Shown here one piece after another: positions 52,634 through 62,800 of a stretch of DNA of 64,000 nucleotides (positions are counted from its first letter, which is position 1; every line of letters starts with the position of its first letter). Under the pieces are notes generated by a model. The model saw only the letters and a list, made by a program, of their open reading frames with translations, searched no databases and was not told the DNA's origin. Made by a program: the position numbers and the translations under genes. Source of the DNA: Massilia sp. Root335 (GTDB lineage: Bacteria > Pseudomonadota > Gammaproteobacteria > Burkholderiales > Burkholderiaceae_D); NCBI RefSeq assembly GCF_001425685.1, contig NZ_LMCY01000002.1, positions 19,141 through 83,140 of the forward strand, read 5' to 3'.

Positions 52634-52755
52634 GGTTGCCTGTCGAAATGAGCTGCCAACCTCTGGCAATCAGAGTCAGGGTAAGCCGCTCAACCGACAG
52701 GACTTTGGCGCACGTCAAGCACCACGCATAGGTCAACCGCGGGCGCGTGTGGCCG

Positions 52756-54606
52756 TCAGCGCATCTCTTCCAGCAGCCGCAGGATGCCGGCGAAGCGCCA
52801 CACGCGCCGCAGTTCGATCACGTCGTAGTTCGCGGCGACGTTCGGTGGAAACGCCGAATAGCGCGCGTTCAGCCGCACGACGCGGCGCACGAATTCGTCG
52901 ATGTCCGCGCGGCCGCTCGAGCGCAGGATGATCACGTCCTCGACGCTGCCGTCGCTGCGGATCGCCACGCTGACGATGGGGTCGGTGCGCACCACGTCGG
53001 CCGACAGCTGGGCTTCGCTCAGGACCGCGTTGCGCTCGATCTTCTGGCGCACGCTGTCGATGTACATGCGCAGCGGAATGTCGTGGCGCGCGGCCTCCGC
53101 GAGCGCGCGCCGCGCCGTGCGCGCCGCATCCTCGGCCGGCCGCACGGCCTGCGGCACGGGTTTCAATATATCGATGCCGCGCATCATTTCGCGTGCACGC
53201 GAGGCCAGGTCGCTGCCCAGTGCGGCGCGCGGGAGCGTGCCGTTGCCCCGCCCCGCGCCGTCGCTGCCGTCCGCGCCCGCGCGTGCCGGAGCGGGCACGG
53301 GCGACGCGGCAGCGCCCCCGGCATCGGACAGATCATGCGCAGGGTCACGGCGCGCCTGCTCCTGCGCGAGCCGGGCGTTTTCTTCGGCTTGGCGGCGTGC
53401 GGCCTGATCCGCTTGCTGCGCACGCTCCTGGCGCAACCGCTCGTCCGCAAGCTGGCTGGCGCGCTCCTGTTCCGCCAGTTGCTGGCGGGCCGCTTCCTGC
53501 GCGCGCTGCTGATCGGCCAACTGCTGCGCACGCGCCTGCTCGGCCTGCTGCGTGCGCATCTGCTCCGCCAACTGCTGCGCCCGTTCCTGCTCGGCCTGCC
53601 GGATACGCCGCTGCTCGGCCAGCTGCTGCGCACGCGCCTGTTCCTCCTGTCGCATCCGTTGCTGTTCAGCGAGCTGCTGCGCGCGCTCCTGCTCGGCCTG
53701 CTCGACGCGGCGTTGCTCGGCCAGCTGTTGCGCACGTTCCTGTTCCGCCTGCTCGGCGCGTTGCTGCTCGGCCAGGCGCCGTTCTTCCTCCTGCCGTGCG
53801 CGGGCCTGCGCTGCCTCGGCCGCGTGCTGATCGGCCAGCGCCGCTTCATATTGAGCGGACTGGTCCGCAAGTCGCTGCCGCTGCAGCTCGGCCTCGGCGC
53901 GCAGCTTGTCCTCGGCTTCGGTGCGCAGACGGGCTTCGTCCGCTTCGCGCCGGCGCTCCCGTTCGCGCTCGCGTTCATCGGCCAGGCGGGCGCGCTCGGC
54001 CCGCGCGGTGTCCTCGTCCTGTGCATCGGCCAGCGCGGGCTTGTCGGCCTCGGCCGTCGGCTCGGTGCGAGCCAGCGGGTCCGGCATCGGATCGGGTTCC
54101 ACGGCCGGCAGCGGCACGTCGAATGTGTTGTCCTGATGCGTTTCCAGCGCGATCACGCGCGCGTGCAGGCCGTCGGCCAGGCGCGTCGCCGGCGGTTTGC
54201 GGCGGCGCTGTGCGACCCGCCGCGGCGGGGGCGCGGGTGTGGGCGCCGGCGCCGCTGGCGATGGCGCCGGCGCGACCGGATCGACCAGCCTGAATCCGCG
54301 CCGGAGCGCGTCCGGCCGCGGCTGCGGCAACGGCAACGGCGTCGGCCCCCCTTGCGGTGCCGGCACGGCCGCAACCGGTGCCGGCGGCATTACGGGCGGC
54401 GGCGCGGACGGCACGGCGGCGACGACAGGTGCAGGCGTCAACCGGATCGCGATCGGCCCGCCCGGCCCTGGCCGCAATCCGGGAATGCCGAACTGCAAGG
54501 ACAATACGAGGCCGTGCAGCAGCAGGGAGACCAGCACGCCCATCGCCAGCCGGCGCGCGGATGCGTCCAGGGTCGAGGCGGATCGTACCGCGGTGGCGTT
54601 GGGCAT
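52756..54606 (-). CDS. TolA/TonB-like protein with long coiled coil
   Basis: A 616-residue protein: one N-terminal membrane helix (about 21-38), Pro/Ala-rich stretch (55-130), a Glu/Gln/Arg/Ala coiled coil (about 195-420), a Gly/Ala linker, and a C-terminal TonB/TolA-like domain at about 505-616. The domain contains V-S-V-A-I-R-S-D-G-S-V-E-D-V and I-D-E-F-V-R-R-V-V, the usual TonB-box-binding fold elements. Four exact-length 17-residue repeats occupy 290-357. Its gene lies upstream of wza-wzc on the same strand (122-bp gap) and divergent from the GH1-like gene. It may couple inner-membrane energy or shape to the export system; no ExbB/ExbD or TolQ/TolR is adjacent. Confidence 0.82.
   Translation of the reverse strand: MPNATAVRSASTLDASARRLAMGVLVSLLLHGLVLSLQFGIPGLRPGPGGPIAIRLTPAPVVAAVPSAPPPVMPPAPVAAVPAPQGGPTPLPLPQPRPDALRRGFRLVDPVAPAPSPAAPAPTPAPPPRRVAQRRRKPPATRLADGLHARVIALETHQDNTFDVPLPAVEPDPMPDPLARTEPTAEADKPALADAQDEDTARAERARLADERERERERRREADEARLRTEAEDKLRAEAELQRQRLADQSAQYEAALADQHAAEAAQARARQEEERRLAEQQRAEQAEQERAQQLAEQRRVEQAEQERAQQLAEQQRMRQEEQARAQQLAEQRRIRQAEQERAQQLAEQMRTQQAEQARAQQLADQQRAQEAARQQLAEQERASQLADERLRQERAQQADQAARRQAEENARLAQEQARRDPAHDLSDAGGAAASPVPAPARAGADGSDGAGRGNGTLPRAALGSDLASRAREMMRGIDILKPVPQAVRPAEDAARTARRALAEAARHDIPLRMYIDSVRQKIERNAVLSEAQLSADVVRTDPIVSVAIRSDGSVEDVIILRSSGRADIDEFVRRVVRLNARYSAFPPNVAANYDVIELRRVWRFAGILRLLEEMR
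53485..53790 (-). repeat. Coding tandem repeat, 51-bp (17-residue) units
   Basis: Within the TolA/TonB-like gene, the pattern (E/A)-R-A-Q-Q-L-A-E-Q-x-R-x-x-Q-x-E-Q recurs in 17-residue steps: four regular units at 53536-53739 (residues 290-357) and one degenerate unit on each side. The bias encodes a regular coiled coil; copy number could vary by recombination. Confidence 0.85.
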
Positions 54607-54678
54607 GCGGGTCGTGTGGGTCGGGAATAAAGGCGGAATGTTGCCTGATTGATAGCACAGCTTACACGCGACAGTAAA

Positions 54679-54706
54679 GGGGGCGCGCACAAATGGGGGC
54701 GCGCAC
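54679..54706. promoter_or_regulatory. 12-bp direct repeat in a divergent promoter region
   Basis: GGGGGCGCGCAC occurs twice (54679-54690 and 54695-54706), a 16-bp period, between the TolA/TonB-like gene and the GH1-like gene. A TACAAT -10-like hexamer at 54735-54740 faces the GH1-like gene. The repeats may bind a regulator; none is known. Confidence 0.4.
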
Positions 54707-54771
54707 GGTTCGGAACGCTGTTTGTAATCCCGGCTACAATGATTTCGACGGGTCAGCAGCCAGGGGTTCGC

Positions 54772-56073
54772 ATGTCACCAGGATTTATTTTCGCTACGGG
54801 TATCGAAAACAGCATTCCGACAATCGATAACGGTCGGGTACGAATGGACGAGATGGAGAAGTGCGGCCATTACACGCATTGGCGCACGGACTTCGATCTG
54901 GTGCAGGAGCTCGGACTGAAAGTCCTGCGCTACGGACCGCCGCTGCACAAGACCTGGCTCGGTCCCAAGCGCTATGATTGGGAATTCGCTGACCTGTCGC
55001 TCAACGACCTCCGCCAGCGTAACATCGCCTCGATCATCGACCTGTGCCACTTCGGCGTGCCCGACTGGATCGGAAACTTCCAGAATCCGGATTTTCCCGA
55101 ACTGTTCGCCGATTATGCAGGCACGTTCGCGCGGCGCTATCCGTGGCTGCAGTTGTACACGCCGATCAACGAGATGTCGATCTGCGCCCTTTTTTCCGCC
55201 TTGTACGGCTGGTGGAACGAGCAGATGACGACGGACCGCGCCTACGTCACCGCGACAAAGAACCTCGTCAAGGCGAATATCCTGGCCATGCATGCGATCC
55301 TCCAGGTGCGGCCGGATGCCTTGTTCATCCAGAGCGAATCGACCGAATACTTTCATGCCGAAAGCCCGTCCGCCATCGGCCCCGCCGAGTTGTACAACGC
55401 GCGCCGCTTCCTGTCCCTGGACTTGAATTACGGCCGTCGCGTGGATTCCGAAATGTATGAATACATGATGGACAACGGGATGACGCGCGAGGAGTATCAC
55501 TTTTTCCTGAATAATAATCTGAAGCACCACTGCATCATGGGCAACGATTATTACCAGACCAACGAGCATTACGTGTCGGCGGATGGATTGACGCGCGCGG
55601 CGGGTGAGATCTTCGGCTATGCCGTCATCACGCACCAGTACTACAACCGATACCGGCTCCCCGTGATGCACACCGAAACGAATCTGTGCGAAGGACCGCG
55701 TGGCGACGAGGCCGTGCACTGGCTGCGCAAGGAATGGGCCAACGTCCTGCGCGTGCGCAACAATGGCGTGCCGCTCGTCGGCTTCACGTGGTATTCGCTG
55801 ACGGACCAGGTCGACTGGGATACGGCCTTGCGCGAGAACAACGGCAACGTCAACGCACTGGGCTTGTTCGACCTCGATCGCAAGATCCGGCCCGTCGGCA
55901 TCGCCTACAAGGAACTCGTGCGTGCCTGGATGGAAGTGCTGCCGACGCAGAGCGTCTGCCTGCAAGTGCCGATCGTGATGCCGCACGAATTCCAGCGCCA
56001 CGTACCGCCACCCAGCGGCTGGCCGTTCGACGAGAACGCGACCATGGCGCCGCGCACCGAAGAGCGCGAATAA
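54772..56073 (+). CDS. GH1-like glycoside hydrolase without signal peptide
   Basis: A 433-residue TIM-barrel protein related to glycoside hydrolase family 1. The acid/base motif appears as T-P-I-N-E-M (Glu134) and the nucleophile region as H-T-E-T-N (Glu302), where classical members have T-x-N-E-P and T-E-N-G. W-Y-S-L-T-D-Q-V-D-W near 340-349 matches the family's W-S-x-x-D-x-x-E-W segment. No signal peptide, so it is cytosolic. ATG 54772 is taken because AGGGG lies upstream; ATG 54739 is also in frame. Its position at the end of the EPS locus suggests action on the polymer or its lipid-linked precursor, but the substrate is unknown. Confidence 0.78.
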   Translation: MSPGFIFATGIENSIPTIDNGRVRMDEMEKCGHYTHWRTDFDLVQELGLKVLRYGPPLHKTWLGPKRYDWEFADLSLNDLRQRNIASIIDLCHFGVPDWIGNFQNPDFPELFADYAGTFARRYPWLQLYTPINEMSICALFSALYGWWNEQMTTDRAYVTATKNLVKANILAMHAILQVRPDALFIQSESTEYFHAESPSAIGPAELYNARRFLSLDLNYGRRVDSEMYEYMMDNGMTREEYHFFLNNNLKHHCIMGNDYYQTNEHYVSADGLTRAAGEIFGYAVITHQYYNRYRLPVMHTETNLCEGPRGDEAVHWLRKEWANVLRVRNNGVPLVGFTWYSLTDQVDWDTALRENNGNVNALGLFDLDRKIRPVGIAYKELVRAWMEVLPTQSVCLQVPIVMPHEFQRHVPPPSGWPFDENATMAPRTEERE

Positions 56074-57377
56074 GCGGCGGGTTGACAGACGTTCGACGCT
56101 GATCGGCGCCGTACCGTTTCAAGCATATGGACGCCGGTGTTCACGGGAAGAACGTCCTGCCGGCGGACGAGTGCAGTCGACATCGCCAGGCAATCGCGTA
56201 TGTGATACCCCTGCCCCGCGTCAGCGGGCGATGTCGTCGGCAATGCCGATGAACGGATTTCAACGCGGCGCTAGACGAATGCTTCACGGAAGATTTATCG
56301 CCTAAGCCAGCAATCAAAAGACCATTGAAAGTCCATCGAGCGGTCCAACCACTCGATCGCGGCATTCCGCGCTCCTCGATTACACCAACACATACTTCGG
56401 CCGGGCCCGGGTTCGGCATCGATGCGTAATCTGTTCACCGATGGCCTGCGGCATTCGTCCTATCGAGATACGTGCATGCGCATTTAAACGCCGGGGGCAG
56501 GATTCACCGAAATGGCGAACCACTCCCGACCGGCACACTACGATAAAAACATGTCGGCTTCGAGCCCACGCCCATGATTCGCATACCGGTTCCATGCGCT
56601 GCGGAACAAGCCGGTCCAGCGCAAGGATTCCCTGGTTCGCACATGAAGCCGCTGCCCTCGGGGGCGCGGCGCCCGCTACGCGCAACTGTAATTGAGCTGT
56701 AATAGATCTCCCCCTCGGACGGACGAATCACCCGCGCAAGAAAAAAGCCGATGGCAATTCACCACAATCATTGACATTGATCAAAACTGGTTCGCCTATG
56801 AAGCGTTAGTAAATGACCGATATTACGAAAACAGGCATTATCCACCCGGCGCCTTTTGGTATTCCGAATTTATAGCGCTAACAACCAAACCCCGCAGACA
56901 AGTGCGAATATTTCTTTCGTCAATAGAAAAATTAAATATCGAGAAATATTAATTTTGCAAAGGAAATAAACCAACAGACTCAAATAAATATTTTACAAAT
57001 TGTGAAACTTCGAGAGTTTTTTTAGTCAGCATCAGACATAATATTGATGCCGGTTCACCGGCGAATCATATGATATAAAGGGAAATTCAGGAGCGCGAAT
57101 TGGATGACGCAATGACAAGCACCTACGGCACCGCCATCCTCCTTGAGAACGCATTTCCATATCTCGAAGGTTGGCGCGGTATCACGACGCGGGATACCAA
57201 AAGGACTGCATCATTTCCCCGGCTGCAGTCCGCACACGCGACTTTGCAGTTGGCGCCATCTCGTGGCAATACTATCTAACGCGACAGTGGTGGCGTACTA
57301 CGATTCCGAGAATGTCGCATAAGATTGCTGCGGCCGTGTTCGAAATATGACCACCCTTTGACAGGGAATGAGATTAC
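56074..57377. other. 1.3-kb region without a convincing gene, AT-rich in part
   Basis: The first half has normal composition; about 56750-57110 is markedly AT-rich with a small hairpin (GCCGGT/ACCGGC near 57050-57063) and a palindrome ATCATATGAT. One 65-codon frame at about 56755-56950 looks protein-like but lacks a usable start, and another 55-codon frame at 57112-57279 has no ribosome binding site. It may be a decayed or acquired segment. The right end must hold the promoter of the LysR gene. Confidence 0.5.
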
Positions 57378-58358
57378 ATGACCAAAACATCAGCTAATCA
57401 ACTCGCCTTGATAAACACCTTCGTCCAGATCGTCTCCGCGGGCAGTTTTTCCCGTGCCGCGCAACAGCTCAATACCAGCCAGCCGACGGTCAGCCGCCAA
57501 CTCCGCATGCTGGAGGCACATCTGGGCATCAAGTTACTCAACCGCAACACGCGCGGCATCAGCCTGTCCGAAGCCGGCCGCCGCTATTACGAATATTCCC
57601 GCATCATGTCCGAAGAGCTGGACAGATTCGAAAGCGAATTGCGGGGCGAAACCGACCTGCCCTGCGGCTTGCTGCGGGTTGTCGTTCCAAGTGGTTTTGG
57701 TCAATCCCGGCTGATCGAAGTCGCCGCCCAGTATTTGAAGGCAAACCCGGCCATTCGGCTGGAATGGAAGATAAGCGACGCGCCGGCCCGATTTGTCGAT
57801 GATGCCGTCGACTGCGCCATTCAGGTCGATACGATAAAAGACGAATTGGTCGTTGCCCGCAAATTGGGCGAGGTGAACAAGATCATCGTCGCCGCACCTG
57901 CGCTTCTGTCGCGCTACGGCGGTATCTGCAAGCCGGAGGATTTGTCCAGATTACCGTGGGTGACACTGCCGAACCATCACTGCGGTTCGATCCAGCTGCG
58001 GGATCAATGGGGCAATTCCCGCAAACTGGATATTTCGCCAAGTTTCATGGCCGACAGCGTGCCGGTTGCCCGCCAGGCTGCGTTGCAGAAAATAGGGGCG
58101 GCCCTGATCTCGAGTTGCGCGGTCGCCGAGGACATTGCGGCAGGCACGCTGGTGCATGTGCTGCCCGATTGGTCCGGATTACCGGTATCTATTTATCTTA
58201 CCTATCCCAAATCGCAGCACTATCCGCTCAAGTTCCGCAAATTCGTCGACCTGATCAAATCGCTGTCGCCGCAGTTTTTCAGTCCCGTTGAGCCGGTGGC
58301 GTTCACTTCCCGCATGGCCGGCGCGGCAAATCAGCCTTTGCACAGGCCCGCCGCCTGA
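57378..58358 (+). CDS. LysR-family transcriptional regulator
   Basis: A 326-residue LysR regulator: winged helix-turn-helix at about 8-67 (S-F-S-R-A-A-Q-Q-L-N-T-S-Q-P-T-V-S-R-Q) and a two-lobed effector domain at about 95-300. The effector domain looks like the CrgA/DsdC-like group common near efflux or catabolic genes. It is convergent with the RND efflux operon (81-bp gap). LysR proteins often regulate adjacent divergent genes; here the efflux promoter lies beyond the right edge, so control of that operon is only a guess. Confidence 0.9.
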   Translation: MTKTSANQLALINTFVQIVSAGSFSRAAQQLNTSQPTVSRQLRMLEAHLGIKLLNRNTRGISLSEAGRRYYEYSRIMSEELDRFESELRGETDLPCGLLRVVVPSGFGQSRLIEVAAQYLKANPAIRLEWKISDAPARFVDDAVDCAIQVDTIKDELVVARKLGEVNKIIVAAPALLSRYGGICKPEDLSRLPWVTLPNHHCGSIQLRDQWGNSRKLDISPSFMADSVPVARQAALQKIGAALISSCAVAEDIAAGTLVHVLPDWSGLPVSIYLTYPKSQHYPLKFRKFVDLIKSLSPQFFSPVEPVAFTSRMAGAANQPLHRPAA

Positions 58359-58373
58359 TCGAGCCCGCCGTTC

Positions 58374-58414
58374 GGGGCGGTACGCGCCACCTATGGTATG
58401 GCGCATACCGCCCC
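58374..58414. terminator. Long imperfect hairpin between convergent genes
   Basis: Arms of 16 bp with one C-A mismatch (58374-58389 with 58399-58414), GC-rich, loop about 9 nt, sitting between the LysR gene and the efflux outer-membrane gene. No T tract, but the position suits a bidirectional terminator. Confidence 0.6.
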
Positions 58415-58438
58415 GTGTCGTGACGCGCTGCAGCCGTA

Positions 58439-59878
58439 TCAGCGGATTCCAGCCGACAGCGACGCGGATGCAGGCATCTGTTGCGGCCATCCACCTGCGA
58501 GTTCCTTGAACAAGGCCACCGCCGCGACCGCGCTGCGGGTCCGTCCTTCGGCAAACGCATCCTGCGCCCGCAACTGCTCACGCTCGGCGTCGAGCACTTC
58601 ATAGACACCGATGGTGCCGGCTCGCAGTTGCTCACGTGCGATTTCGACCGCATGGCTGCTGGCAGACGCGGCTTGCTCGAGGTGCTCGTCCTCGCTGCGC
58701 GTGCGCGCGTAGCGGATCAGGGCATTTTCGGTATCCTCCAGCGCCAGCAACACCGTTTGCTGGTACGTCGACAGCAGGCCGGCAGCGGCGGCATCGCTCG
58801 CCGCGATACGTGCGCGCACACGACCCGCATCGAGAAACGACCAATCGACGTTCAGACCCAGCAGACTGGTGTCCCGCTGGTTCGTGAACAGGTCGCCGGA
58901 ACGGAAGGCGAACGTGCCGAGCATCCCCGAGAGTCTGACATGAGGAAACAGATCCGCGCTCGCGACGCCGATCCGCGCGGTGGCCGCGTGCAGGCGCTGC
59001 TCCGCCGCCGCGATGTCCGGGCGGCGGCGCAGCACGATGGCGGGCGTTTCAGGATCGACCGCCGGGGGCAATGCAGGCAGCGCGGCGGGAACGTCGAGCT
59101 CGGCGATCAGGGCCTCGGGCGGACGGCCGGTCAATACCGCGAGACGGTGTTCGTCGACGGCAATGCGCGCCTCCAGCGCGAACACGCGCGACGTGGCCGA
59201 CTCGAGCTGCGCACGCGCGCGCGCAACATCGAAATCGGAACTGCGGCCGGCCTCCATCCGCGCGCTGATGATACGCAATGTTTCACGTTGCTTATCGATG
59301 CTTTCGCGCGCCACCCGCAGGCGCTCCTGCGTACCTCGCAAATCCATATAGGCGCTGGCGACCTGCCCCACGATGATCACCTGCAAGGCTTTCAGGTCCT
59401 CGGCGAGGGCGGCAGTCTCGGCGCGATGCGCCTCGACGTCGCGCCGCACTTTACCGAACACGTCCAGCTCCCAGCCGGCATTGACGCTGGCGCCATGGAC
59501 GTCGTTGCTGCGCTGAAAGCCGTACGCCTGGTCCACGCTCAGTTTTTGATGCCCCGTGTTGGCGTTCACGTTCACGGTGGGGTAATGACCGGACTTGGCT
59601 TCACGCAATAGCGCTGTCTCACTGTCGTACCTGGCCAAGGCAACGCGGAGGTCGTTGTTGGCAGACAGCGCCTGCTCGACCAGGCTGGTCAGTTGCGTAT
59701 CGCGGAAAGCCTGCCAGAACTCGGCATTGACCATCGGTGCAGCCTGGGTGCTGCCGGCCTCGGCACGAGCAAAGTGTTCGATCGCCGGCGCCGCCGGCTG
59801 GCGATAATCCGGACCGGCCGCGCAAGCGGCGAGGAGCACGGCCGGCAGCGCCAGTACGCTTTGTCTCAGCTTATTCAT
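58439..59878 (-). CDS. RND efflux outer-membrane lipoprotein (NodT/OprM family)
   Basis: A 479-residue TolC-like lipoprotein: lipobox L-L-A-A-C (Cys19), then the duplicated OEP repeats typical of the NodT group (G-W-E-L-D-V-F-G-K-V-R-R near 135-146, R-R-P-D-I-A-A-A-E near 287-295). It forms the outer-membrane duct of the tripartite pump. It overlaps the RND gene by 8 bp and is last in the operon. Confidence 0.93.
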   Translation of the reverse strand: MNKLRQSVLALPAVLLAACAAGPDYRQPAAPAIEHFARAEAGSTQAAPMVNAEFWQAFRDTQLTSLVEQALSANNDLRVALARYDSETALLREAKSGHYPTVNVNANTGHQKLSVDQAYGFQRSNDVHGASVNAGWELDVFGKVRRDVEAHRAETAALAEDLKALQVIIVGQVASAYMDLRGTQERLRVARESIDKQRETLRIISARMEAGRSSDFDVARARAQLESATSRVFALEARIAVDEHRLAVLTGRPPEALIAELDVPAALPALPPAVDPETPAIVLRRRPDIAAAEQRLHAATARIGVASADLFPHVRLSGMLGTFAFRSGDLFTNQRDTSLLGLNVDWSFLDAGRVRARIAASDAAAAGLLSTYQQTVLLALEDTENALIRYARTRSEDEHLEQAASASSHAVEIAREQLRAGTIGVYEVLDAEREQLRAQDAFAEGRTRSAVAAVALFKELAGGWPQQMPASASLSAGIR

Positions 59879-62800
59879 GTTCTAATTCCTTCAAGACGCT
59901 TCCCGTTGCGATGATCGGAGCGGCGCCGACCATCCTCGCGCCGAAAGTCCGCAGCGCAACATAAAACACCGGCGTCAGGAACAGGCCGAACAAGGTCACG
60001 CCCAACATCCCGGCAAAGACCGTCACCCCGGTGGCCTGACGCACCTCGCTGCCGGCACCGTGGCCAAACAGCAGGGGCACCGACCCGGCGATGAAGGCCG
60101 CGGACGTCATGATGATCGGGCGCAGGCGCAGCCGGCAGGCTTCCAGCGCGGCCTCGACGATACCCTTGCCCTGGAGCTCCAGTTCGCGCGCGAACTCGAC
60201 GATCAGGATGGCGTTCTTGCACGCCAACCCCATCAGTACGACCAGGCCGACCTGCACGAAGACATTGTTGTCGCCACCCGCCAACCGGACGCCGAGCAGT
60301 GCCGAACACATGCACACCGGAACCATCAGGATCACCGACAGCGGCAGCGTCCAGCTTTCATAGAGCGATGCCAGCACCAGGAAGGCCAGTATCACCGAGA
60401 GCGAAAACACGACGATCGCGGCATTGCTCTGATTCATTTGTTGGTAGCTGATGTCGGTCCACTCCAGCGTAATCCCGGGCGGCAGTACCTTCTGGGCGAT
60501 CTCGGTCAGTTTGGCGGTGGCCTGCACGGACGAAAACACCTTCGGGTCGGCATCACCGATCAGGTCCGCGGCAGGATAGCCGTTGTAGCGCATCACCGGG
60601 TCGGGTCCGTAGGTCGGCACGACCGTCGCCATGGAGCCGATCGGCACCATCTCGCCCCGTGCATTGCGCGTGCGCAGGCTGGTAATGTCCGTCGCCTGCA
60701 CGCGATGCGCCGAGTCGGCCTGGGCGATTACGCGGTAGACACGACCGAACATATTGAAGTCGTTGATATAGGTCGAGCCGAGGTAGGTCTGCATCGTCCC
60801 GAACAAGTCGGTCAGTGCAACGCCTTGTGCCTTGGCCTTGTCGCGATCGACCTTGACCTCGAATTGCGGAATGTTGGCCTGATACGAACTGACCGGAAAG
60901 GTCATGCCGGGCGTTTGCGCCACCGCCGCCTGGAAGTCGGTCAGCGCCTTCTGCAATGCGCCGTAGCCCAACCCTGCGCGATCCTCCAGATACAGCGAGT
61001 AGCCCGAGCCGTTGCCCAGTCCCTGGATCGGTGGCGGCAGCAAGGCATAGGCGAAGCCGCCCTTGATGGCGGAAAACTTTTCATTGAGTTCCGCATTGAT
61101 CTCCGCCGCGCTGCGGCTGCGCTGGTCGAACGGCTTCAGGATGACGTACGACGCCGTGAGGTTGGGCGTATTCACCGTCTGCAGGGCGTTGAGCCCGGCG
61201 TAGCCCGACACCATGTCGACCCCCTCTACCTTGCGCGCGGCTTCAATCATCTTGCGCGTCACGTCTTCCGTGCGCGTGAGCGAAGCGCCCTCGGGCAGCT
61301 TGGCGCCGGCGAACAGATAGAGCTTGTCCTGGGTCGGGATGAAGCCGCCGGGTATGGCACGGAACAGGAACCCGGTGGCGATCAGCAGGCCGGCATAGAT
61401 GACGAACACCTTGCCGCGATGGCCCAGGGCACGCGCCACGCCCTTTTGATAGCGGTCGGCGTCGCGCTGGAACATCCGGTTGAACGGGCGGAACACCCAT
61501 CCGCAGCTGCGGTCGATCAGGCGCGACAGGGCGTCCCCCGGCGCGTTGTGCGCCTTGAGCAGCTTGGCCGCGAGCGCCGGCGACAAGGTCAGGGAGTTGA
61601 TCGCGGAAATCACGGTCGAGATGGCGATGGTGACGGCGAACTGCTTGTAGAACTGGCCGGTGACGCCGCCAAGGAACGCCATGGGCACGAACACGGCGCA
61701 GAGCACCAGCGCGATCGCGATGATCGGTCCCGACACCTCGCGCATCGCCTGGTGGGCCGCCGCGCGCGGAGTGAGGCCTTGCGCGATGTTGCGTTCGACG
61801 TTTTCCACCACCACGATCGCATCGTCGACCACGATGCCGATCGCCAATACGAGGCCGAAGAGGGTCAGCGTATTGATCGAGTAGCCGAGCAGATAGAGCA
61901 CGCCGAACGTGCCCACCACCGACACGGGCACCGAGACGAGCGGAATGATCGACGCCCGCCAGGTCTGCAGGAACAGGATCACCACCAGGACCACCAGCAA
62001 CACCGCCTCGATCAGGGTGTGCTGGACGGCGCGGATCGATTCGCGCACGAAGACGGTCGGGTCCCAGATCACGTGATACGAGATACTCGGCGGAAAGTTG
62101 GCCGACAATTCATGCAGCTTGGCGTACACCGCGTCGGCGACCGACAACGCATTGGCGCCCGGCGACAGGAAGATGCCGATCGTCGAGCCGTTCTCGCTGT
62201 TCTGGAAGACCCGCATCGTGTAGTCGCCGGCGCCGAGCGACACGCGCGCCACGTCGGACAGGTGCACGATCTGCCCGTCCGCGCCGCTCTTCAGCACGAT
62301 ATTGCCGAACTCCTTTTCGCTGCGCAGCCGTCCGCGCACATTGATGGGGACCAGGAAATCGGTGCCCTTCGGCGACGGCTCGGCCCCCAGCTGGCCGGCC
62401 GACACCTGCACGTTCTGTTCGCGTACCGCGGCAATCACGTCGGACGTGGTCAGGCCGTGCGAGGCCAGCTTGTCCGGATTGAGCCAGAGCCGCATGGCGT
62501 AGTCGCCCGAACCTTGCAGGCCCGCATCGCCGACGCCCGGCAGGCGGGTCATTTCGTCCTTGATGTGCAGGGTCAGGTAGTTCCGCAGATACAGCGGGTC
62601 GTAGCGGTTGTCGGGCGAGTAGAGGCTGACGTACATCAGCGGCGTCGGCGACTGCTTTTGCGTGGTGACACCGTACTGGCGCACCTCGTCCGGCAGGCGG
62701 GTCAAGGCCTGGCTCACCCGATTCTGCACGCGCACGGCCGCGGTATCGGGGTCGATGCCCGGCTGGAAAGTCACCACGACACGCAGCCCGCCATCGGAAC

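Noticed and set aside
53485..53790. Possible non-coding repeat array
   Set aside because: The 51-bp period stays in frame and encodes a regular coiled coil within a larger gene.
56692..56952. Protein-like 86-codon frame in the AT-rich region
   Set aside because: The only start is a TTG without ribosome binding site, and no ATG follows; kept only as a possible remnant.
57112..57279. 55-codon ATG frame upstream of the LysR gene
   Set aside because: The nearby AGGAG suits another ATG at 57104 that stops after three codons; no conserved features seen.
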